NCBI GenBank assembly: GCA_003118195.1
Contig: BEXV01001313.1
Span: 18,592-32,848, forward strand
Reading direction: 5' to 3'
Source of the DNA: Hemicentrotus pulcherrimus
Taxonomy: Eukaryota > Echinodermata > Echinoidea > Camarodonta > Strongylocentrotidae
DNA length: 14,257 bases
Shown here piece by piece: positions 7,725 to 14,257 of the stretch. Within the stretch, counting starts at the first letter, position 1, and every line of letters starts with the position of its first letter. Position numbers and translations under genes: made by a program. The notes under the pieces were generated by a model. It did no database searches. It was not told the DNA's origin and was given only the letters and a program-made list of their open reading frames with translations.

Positions 7725-7734
7725 GGGCTGTACC

Positions 7735-9032
7735 TCAACACACGACTACCCTTGAAAACAATGTAATCAGTACAGAGTCCATACTTGATAAAATATACTT
7801 CCTTATTCATTGCTTCTTTCGTTCGTCAAAATAAGAATGAAAATTACAGAACGAAGTCTTCTTCCTAATTGTAGGTATGGTAGTAATGTCCAATCATGAT
7901 GTATAATAAAATTTCATGAAGAATGATAGCAAGACTTGCTTTTTTATGAGAAGAAAACAAAATCATGAAATTTGTAATCATCATTGGAATGACAAATATG
8001 ACAAATAATATATTTTATGATGTGTCTACCTTTTTGCTATATTTTTAAATTTAGTATTCAGTTATTCCTGCAATCATGCATATTTAATTTGATAGTCGTC
8101 CTAGGGTTCCCTTCACTCAAACAATTTTTTGAATTTTTAGTTTTGGGTATCATGCAATTGCACCAGGTTTTTAAAAAAAAAGATGTAAGGTTATTTTGAA
8201 CGGTTGCTTTGATGTTGTATAAATAAGAACAATTGTGTGTTGTGGGGATTTGGAATTTGGAACCGTCAAAATTATGAATTCACTAATGAATATTTCACTT
8301 ACCAGTAATGAAAATCACAAACACTGGAAAGCTTTTAATCAGGCTCTCATCCCATATTGTGAATGTATATTCTAGTTATATTTCAAATACAAGAGGATCT
8401 CTTAAGCAATGTTTTTTTTCATGGGATATTTGCTTGTATGTTCGTCCACATAGGAATAAAATGATGCAGAAAGCACTTGAGTTATTTTCACCTTAGTGAG
8501 AATTAAACTTTTTCTCTAATATGAAACTGTTTCTTTAAACGAGCCAACGTCTTTCTAATGAGCAGGGTATGTGTACTTTTATGCTTTCTAGTTCTGCTCA
8601 AATGATGCTGGTTTTCTATGGTGCTTCAAGTACATGTACAACAAATCAGGGCAATTTGTTAACAAATTTCTTTCAGCACATCGAAGCTCTTTCTTTTACT
8701 TTTTTTTCCTCATAGTTTCCTTGTCTTTTCTAATTTCTATCTGTATTCAATGAATTATGCTAAGGGAAAAATTCTTTAAAGAAAACAAAATATTGAAAAT
8801 CATTCATGGATATGAGGCTGAGAAAAAATGTAAATTATGAAGAATGATCATGTAACAGTTCATAAACAAATTATCATAAACTGCATACCGGTAAACAAAT
8901 GTATGTTTACATTTTTCTAATGTAAGGCCTATTTTAAATAAAATGGCATACAATGGTAATTTGAAACATGATAAATAGTCTCAAATTCTCAACACATTTA
9001 TTTTTAACTTTGAGGAGGAAATGTAAACCTAG
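7735..9032. other. non-coding stretch, no gene seen
   Basis: AT-rich sequence with AATAAA hexamers at 7905, 8455 and 8937, which could be distal poly(A) signals. Pyrimidine-rich runs ending in CAG or TAG near 8675 and 8715 look like acceptors but are not followed by a convincing coding frame. Confidence 0.5.
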
Positions 9033-9076
9033 ACTTAAATATATTATAGTACACACTTAAATATATTATATTACAC
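9033..9076. repeat. 22-bp tandem doublet
   Basis: ACTTAAATATATTATAGTAC plus AC (9033-9054) is repeated at 9055-9076 with one mismatch. Confidence 0.9.
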
Positions 9077-9604
9077 ACTTGAATTATGTATATGGTTGCA
9101 ATTGATTTGTGGGGCAGAATTATGCATTTTTTAACTCAATCTGTTGTAGATTTATTCTCATATTCCTTTCTTGTAATAGGCTGTGGTTGATATGTATTTT
9201 ACATTTAAAAAGAAATAGGATTTTGCTGGGCTCTGTAAATGCTCGGCCTCTTGATGGATTTGGATAATTTTTATGATTGCTATGAAACCTTGAGAAAAAA
9301 AATGAAAATAGCTGAAGGGGAAAATGTGCATTTATTTTGTTAATAATCATTGCCCGATTCCTATTGATCAATTTACCTGTTTGTATGTTTGGGCTAGCGA
9401 ATGTTACCCTGCCCTTTGTATTCTAACAATGCCTACCTATTTGAATTAAGGTACAGTCTGAGATAATTTATCACAGGGAATTTTCGTGTAGTAAGATTTG
9501 ATGTTGAGGTTTTGTAAGTTTATAATGTGCATGGGGGACGACATGGAGTTTCTTTTTTGAAAGCGATGTGTGTGGTTTTATTTAATAGCAATAGGGAAGT
9601 TATT
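9077..9604. other. non-coding stretch, no gene seen
   Basis: No splice-framed coding sequence, RNA gene or repeat family is recognised on either strand. Confidence 0.55.
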
Positions 9605-9758
9605 CAACAATTGCTTCAGCGGGTATAATTTCCTACACTAACCAAACTCAAAACTTCAATCTTGGACATAACACTTTTAATACATAACTATTAGCCTAGA
9701 CCTAATACCAAATTCTAACCCTAAACCTTGGACAAAAAAAAGCCTGAAGCAATTGTTG
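9605..9758. mobile_element. 154-bp inverted-repeat element (MITE-like)
   Basis: CAACAATTGCTTCAG (9605-9619) is inverted perfectly at 9744-9758. The interior is non-coding and carries loose internal repeats of the type CTAACC...CTTGGACA (about 9640-9675 and 9716-9734). No target-site duplication is clear. Paired 15-bp ends on a 154-bp unit suggest a non-autonomous DNA transposon, family unknown. Confidence 0.55.
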
Positions 9759-9978
9759 CCAGAGCATATGTCAGAACATATAATCAGGTACTTGAACATG
9801 GCTGAATAGTACTGAAAACTAATTCATTTGGGATATTATTATTTTTATTTCTGGTATACCCTGTTATAGGTTACTGACATTTCTGTCATCAATATATATT
9901 AATCATTTATTTATCTGGAGCGTCTAGAAACTCTGGACCCCTGCAATGATAACAATTTAAGTAGTAGCCTGGACAGCA

Positions 9979-10098
9979 TTTCATGAAACCGTCACAAGTA
10001 CAAGTTTGCAGACATCCCATCTAAATGTGTACATTGAAATTAACACACGTTTCAATAGGATGTCGGGCCAACTTGTACTGGTGACGGTATTTTTGAAA
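9979..10098. mobile_element. 120-bp foldback hairpin element
   Basis: The arm 9988-10017 (starting ACCGTCACAAGTACAAGTT) is inverted at 10058-10088, with about 26 of 30 bases pairing. Outer bases TTTCA (9979-9983) and TGAAA (10094-10098) extend the pairing, and ATTGAAA (10033-10039) with TTTCAAT (10050-10056) closes the inner stem. Almost the entire unit can fold as one hairpin. It is most likely a miniature foldback element; a structured RNA is a less likely reading. Confidence 0.7.
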
Positions 10099-10109
10099 CA
10101 ATACCGTGG

Positions 10110-10717
10110 TGTACATTCTACAATAAGCCCTGAAGAAAAAGTGTGGACCTATGGATATATAGTAAATTAGCTATAATGTAAAAGTCGGTAATTAGTAATA
10201 ACTGAAGTAGTCATCATGATGATAATAGTGCTGAATATTAAGGTGATAATGATAAATGTATAATAAGAATTGATATACATGTACATCTTCACTACCGTAT
10301 TTATTTTTTGTTTATTTTTGAAAACAAATTGCTAGGATTTTTTTTTTTAAACATTGTTTCTTGATTCAACTCGATAGGTGTGTAAAGTTCTCTTGAGAGA
10401 TTACAAACTTTAATAGAAGAGTGATTTGCATCTCTATTTAGAAGCGAAGTGGCAGAAGAGGTTTAATATTACAAATTATTGTATACCCGGTAGATATATT
10501 AGATGTTGAATTATTTTATTCAGAATGTATATGATACAAATTTATATTGTTGAATAGTGCTGCTGTTAAAACATGCAGCTTCTAAAAAAAGCAGCTTAGG
10601 AAGCCCGGTGAAATGTATTGGCATAAAGAAGATGTGTCTGGAACGCAACTGCATAATTGCTCAAAATAATAATTTTATCACACAGAGGTAAAACCACTAT
10701 TTGAGGATATGGAGCTG
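10110..10717. other. non-coding stretch, no gene seen
   Basis: AT-rich sequence with an ACATGT run near 10276 and a poly-T run near 10340. No supported gene or element. Confidence 0.55.
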
Positions 10718-11090
10718 TTAAAGGTAAAGACCAGTTATGGTCATGCGATTGCATTGTGAAAGAAACGTTGTGGAATCGATCAGAAAAGGTTGATCATCTA
10801 GCATCTGCAAGGTTCTGGAATCATCAAAATGATAAGAAATTTGGCCCATTCTTCATAAAGTTACAAGCACTATACACAGAAAGATGTATATGGGACTACC
10901 CTATATCTCTCACAGACCATGAGAGAAACAAATTTACCAAATACATGTATATGAATTAGTAGGCGGTTTCCCGGCAAATTTTTTATCATCATGTATTAGT
11001 CAAAACATATTTTTTCACATGATTGGTAATGAGAGCTTCCATTTAATTTTTTGAAATTGGGGCGTTTCCAATACTGGTCTTTACGTTTAA
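10718..11090. mobile_element. TTAA-type inverted-repeat element (MITE, piggyBac-like ends)
   Basis: The left end, TTAAAGGTAAAGACCAGT (from 10718), pairs inversely with the right end, whose reverse complement from 11090 reads TTAAACGTAAAGACCAGT. Counting further inward, 20 of 23 terminal bases match. Both ends carry intact TTAA (10718-10721 and 11087-11090), the target duplication typical of the piggyBac superfamily. An open frame of 67 codons at 10756-10959 lies inside but resembles no transposase known to me and is probably incidental. The element differs in end sequence from the one at 2378-2937, so the two are separate families. Confidence 0.8.
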
Positions 11091-11575
11091 AATTATATAC
11101 CCGGTACTATCTTTTTAAGGTATATTGTTTGCTAAACTTTTATTCAGATATGCCAAAATATTACTTTTTAATTAACAAAGGTCACTAACTATTCACTGAC
11201 TAGGCACTCTGGCCATTCATTGTCACCTATCTTTGCTCCAGTGATCTCATGACAGCAGACAGCAAGAAACTGAATAATAACTCCGCTTCAGAAAGTCCAC
11301 ATGAGTTGATGAAAGCTTGCCTACTAAATGTTAATGTTGGTAGAAGCTTCAAGTACATGTTGTAATTACACCAACCAATGATAGTTTTTTGTATCACTAA
11401 CAGTTACAAATTTTGCATTTTGGGTGCGTCTTTTTGCTACCTTAGTGATATATTAACATTTATTTATTTTATTTTTACCAGTTTATATGAAGAGATAGCT
11501 TTAGTACCTGTGCCCTAACTGTATTTGTTTGTACTATGTAGAAATCAAAGTGTTTGTTTTATAGTGTAGAAAAGA
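11091..11575. other. non-coding stretch, no gene seen
   Basis: AT-rich sequence with no exon-like frame, RNA gene or clear repeat structure. Confidence 0.55.
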
Positions 11576-11633
11576 CAATATGAAAATACACCGGGTCGGG
11601 TCTTCAATATGAAAATACACCGGGTCGGGTCTT
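11576..11633. repeat. 29-bp perfect tandem doublet
   Basis: Two identical 29-bp units (11576-11604 and 11605-11633), each containing ACACCGGGTCGGGTCTT, which is GC-richer than its surroundings. The absence of any mismatch points to a recent duplication. Confidence 0.95.
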
Positions 11634-12370
11634 CAAGTTATTTTTGTTGATGATATTCACCCAGGTTTCCTTTCTCGTGTATTGTTACATGTATTAGGAG
11701 TTTTTGTATATATTTATTACTCAATTTGTGTGTAGACGTGCAATGCCATGTATTAGATCTCGTGTACAAATGGTACCTTAAACTTCCTAAAGTGTAACTA
11801 CCCTTACGAAAGAAAATGATGTAAGCTCAGTGAACTACAAATTTCTGTATGTTAAAGCACATAGATTAACCCTTTGCCTCCTGGCATCCGGTGGTCCATG
11901 TACTAAGCCCAAGGGAATAAAAGAACTCGGAAGTCAACAGGAAAAGTGAGTATGTTTAGATCCGTTTACACAGCTACCGGTACTCTCTTTTTTTGTTTTC
12001 GTCCTCGGTTGCTGTTCGTGCACATGTAAAAATATTTTATTTAAGTTGGTTAGCGAACATATGTGAACAGGTCCAGAATTCAACAATGTAAGGTTGTTCT
12101 TATTTGATGTTGTACACTTTGTAGACTAACATTTTTTGTTGTTGCAAGGTTTCATTGTCTAGGGATTATCATTCTGAAATAATCAATCAGATTTCACATT
12201 CGGTATGAAAACTTCTTTTTGATGAACATTGGTCCTGATATTATAACCTTGAGGTATTCTGGAATATTTGAAAAATTTGAAATATCCTTATCTTACCATT
12301 CAAAATGAAATGCTTGGTATAACTGAACATGTACTGGCATTTCTACAACATTCAATTGATTCAAAATACA
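11634..12370. other. non-coding stretch, no gene seen
   Basis: No gene is supported. It contains an AATAAA at 11916 and a T-rich run near 11990. Confidence 0.5.
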
Positions 12371-12374
12371 GACC

Positions 12375-12393
12375 AACCTGTCTATAAAGGCCA
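12375..12393 (-). repeat. fragment of the 3160-3424 foldback family
   Basis: AACCTGTCTATAAAGGCCA matches the reverse complement of the foldback right-arm sequence at 3294-3312 with only two differences in the 19 bases compared. It lies 14 bp before the 171-bp duplication. Confidence 0.55.
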
Positions 12394-12406
12394 TACTGTA
12401 GAGGGC

Positions 12407-12739
12407 ACAGTAAAAGTAATCATAGTAGAACATTTTGTTATGATAGGGAAATGTAGTCCCAGTCTTTTGTCGTCTACTGTTCTCGATCCAACAAGATTAT
12501 CTCCTCGATCTCAAGGAAACGTTATTACAAGATTCTACTGTTTTATGATGTTGTATAAAGTTGTAATCGCCTACGTCTACAGTAAAAGTAATCATAGTAG
12601 AACATTTGTTATGATAGGGAAATGTAGTCCCAGTCTTTTGTCGTCTACTGTCCTCGATCTAATAAGATTATCTCCTCGATCTCAAGGAAACGTTATTACA
12701 AGATTCTACTGTTTTATGATGTTGTATAAAGTTGTAATC
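12407..12739. repeat. recent tandem duplication, about 162 bp twice
   Basis: Copy 1 (12407-12568) and copy 2 (12579-12739) both begin ACAGTAAAAGTAATCATAG and end TATAAAGTTGTAATC. A 10-bp spacer separates them. They differ by one T in a homopolymer and about three substitutions, so they are roughly 97% identical. A 167-codon open frame (12329-12832) runs through both copies, but its protein has no recognised domain, and its length is largely a product of the duplication. I do not call it a gene. Confidence 0.93.
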
Positions 12740-14002
12740 TTTGTTCTTTTGGGTAATGAAGCTATGGAAAATATTTTTAAAATACATGTAGCATTATATT
12801 TTTCAACTCTAAAACCATGCAGAAAACCATAAGAGCAAACTTTAAATGTTCTATATAGAGTTTTATAGACTTGTAATTGTAGTGGCTTATTTCATGAGCG
12901 ATTTGAAATTGAATGTGATATTTTTTTTTTACACATGCACCGATTTTGTTTTCTTTGAGTCTTAAGATTTTCTGATGCACATAATCATCACTGGATGAAG
13001 TCAAGGGTTAACAATTTTTTTTATATTGTTATATTTATAATGACAAAGGTTGTCTTTTGTAAATATTGAAAATGGAGAATGATGTATTTGATGTTTAAAA
13101 CAAATTTTAAAAACGATATGAATCATATTAGTGATGGTCGTTCTTCTTACATTGTGATGCAATCATGTGCAAGTAATTTTAAAGTTTACAAAAAATGGAC
13201 GCTGTACCTGACATTGTGAGAAAGCACAGACAATAGCTAGTACTGACTTCAGTCAAGGTTTGAGTTACTAGATTTTGTCCACTGACGTATAGAGCGCCAA
13301 GTGTCAACTTCCTCATCTATAGATAATACATCATTTCTGAAACTATATACAAAAATCATGTTCGCATAAATTTAATTCTATTTATTTAAGTTGTTGCAGA
13401 ATAAGTGACTTTTTGTTCAGAATAGAGAGCTTCACACTTGGCGATCCATAATCCATTGAACTAATCTAAATCAGTTTAACTTTTACTATGTGACACAAGA
13501 GGCTTCAAGTCTAGCCTAACCTTGTCAGTTTCGGGCTTGGCAAGTGCAGTGCTGAGCCTATGGAATGCAGTTTATAGTCTCGAGGTTCAGACCCTGCGTT
13601 TATTAATATGACTCGCAAGGTTCTGTGCCTGCAATCTGACCAGCAATCATGATAACAGTGAAAAGATAATTACAAATGAATTGATACAAGTACACAATCA
13701 TGTGTTTTGTGATATGATTTTCATTCAATCAATCAGATATGTTTATCTCCAGAATTATCACTTTTGTTATGGATATTTATTTCTATGAAATTGCTGTGAA
13801 TTGTTGTCATCACAAAAAGTAGTTCGCACAACTTAAGTATTGGCTGTCGGAAACTGTTGAGATTAGTAAAGGTTCAATACGATATTAAAATGCATCTTGT
13901 GATTCTTGTCCGCTTCTTTCGATTTCTCATACCATACTAGAGATACACATTCCAAAAGACAAAGGGATATTCATACCAGGGGTATTTAATTCTTTTTCAT
14001 TG
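12740..14002. other. non-coding stretch, no gene seen
   Basis: AT-rich sequence with no convincing coding frame on either strand. A tRNA B-box-like GGTTCAGACCC lies near 13584 without a good partner A-box. The right end presumably belongs to the intron before the candidate exon at 14039. Confidence 0.5.
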
Positions 14003-14038
14003 TTTATAACTTTCTTCTTCTTCATCTCTTTTACTTAG
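14003..14038 (+). promoter_or_regulatory. strong splice acceptor
   Basis: A branch-point-like TATAAC (14005-14010) is followed by an almost pure pyrimidine run (TTTCTTCTTCTTCATCTC, then TTTTAC) and TTAG ending at 14038. Branch-to-AG spacing of about 29 nt is ideal. Confidence 0.6.
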
Positions 14039-14109
14039 CAAAGGGACATTTTGATGATGGGGATGTAGATAAAGCACTCCAAAGTTTTGGGAGCCCCACA
14101 AATTTGATG
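14039..14109 (+). CDS. candidate internal exon of an unidentified gene
   Basis: After the strong acceptor ending at 14038, one of three frames is open. It starts with two bases of a split codon and reads KGHFDDGDVDKALQSFGSP, then TNLM. The frame closes exactly at a possible donor, ATG|GTAACA (GT at 14110-14111). The other two frames meet stops quickly. The exon would be 71 nt, acidic and hydrophilic. I recognise no family; GDVDKALQ has a helical, TPR-like flavour but that is weak. It would belong to a second + strand gene whose other exons lie outside the window or were too short to recognise. The donor is only moderate. Confidence 0.45.
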
Positions 14110-14257
14110 GTAACAATACACTTAAATAGTATAATGTGAAAGAGGATGTCATTAAAGAAACTTTTCTGCAAGGATTTTCAAAACAAATGTCTTTGAAGTC
14201 GAATATGGATGAAAGAATACAAAATTTAGGTTTTTTTCAGCGTACACTGAACAGAAA
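14110..14257. other. non-coding edge, presumed intron
   Basis: AT-rich sequence after the candidate exon, with no further coding signal before the window ends. Confidence 0.4.

Noticed and set aside
8660..8790. Exon after the pyrimidine-rich acceptor-like sites near 8675 and 8715
   Set aside because: The following frames are T-rich, hydrophobic by composition only, and end without a plausible donor.
11866..13011. TTAACCCTT (11866) and its inverse AAGGGTTAA (13003-13011) as the ends of a third TTAA element
   Set aside because: Only nine bases match clearly, similarity beyond that is weak, and the 1.1-kb interior gives no support.
13512..13596. tRNA or SINE on the + strand around the B-box-like GGTTCAGACCC
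   Set aside because: The B-box has a mismatch at an important position and the best A-box candidate (TAGCCTAACC) is weak and about 70 nt away; no cloverleaf is visible.
1..14257. CRISPR array, operon or phage-type system
   Set aside because: No regularly spaced identical repeats with unique spacers, no ribosome-binding-site-led gene clusters, and clear spliceosomal intron features; the DNA is from an animal.

Overview
The window looks like nuclear DNA from an animal with introns, most likely a marine invertebrate. An echinoderm such as a sea urchin is my best guess; a mollusc or lancelet is possible. The reasons are the AT-rich non-coding sequence, one clear spliced exon of an animal gene family, recurrent ACATGT tracts, decayed LINE, SINE-like and TTAA-flanked elements, and no prokaryotic gene organisation. 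The species assignment is inference.

Only one protein-coding segment is secure: the terminal coding exon (5314-5706, + strand) of a TLC-domain membrane protein of the TLCD1/TLCD2 type. It has a strong splice acceptor in front and a stop codon followed by a plausible 3' untranslated region ending near an AATAAA at 6649. I found no other exon of this gene in 1-5313, so that stretch is probably intron, or intron plus upstream sequence.

Region 1-5313 is crowded with old repeats. These are a tRNA-like SINE relic (1196-1298, - strand), three related 39-bp blocks (1849-2253), a 560-bp TTAA-type inverted-repeat element (2378-2937), and a decayed LINE on the + strand (about 3098-3759). The LINE is interrupted by a foldback element with three tandem 40-bp units (3160-3424). 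A short CpG-rich patch with promoter-like motifs lies just upstream of the exon (4940-5107).

Region 5707-14038 has no convincing gene. It holds the 3' UTR, a doubtful reverse-transcriptase relic (7533-7724, - strand), two small inverted-repeat elements (9605-9758 and 9979-10098), and a second TTAA-type element (10718-11090). It also holds several small tandem duplications and a recent 171-bp duplication (12407-12739) beside a fragment of the foldback family. At the far right, 14039-14109 looks like an internal exon of a second, unidentified + strand gene.

I do not see an undescribed multi-gene system here. The points most worth checking are the nested LINE/foldback insertion, the exon-like 39-bp blocks, the candidate exon at 14039, and the promoter-like patch before the TLCD exon.
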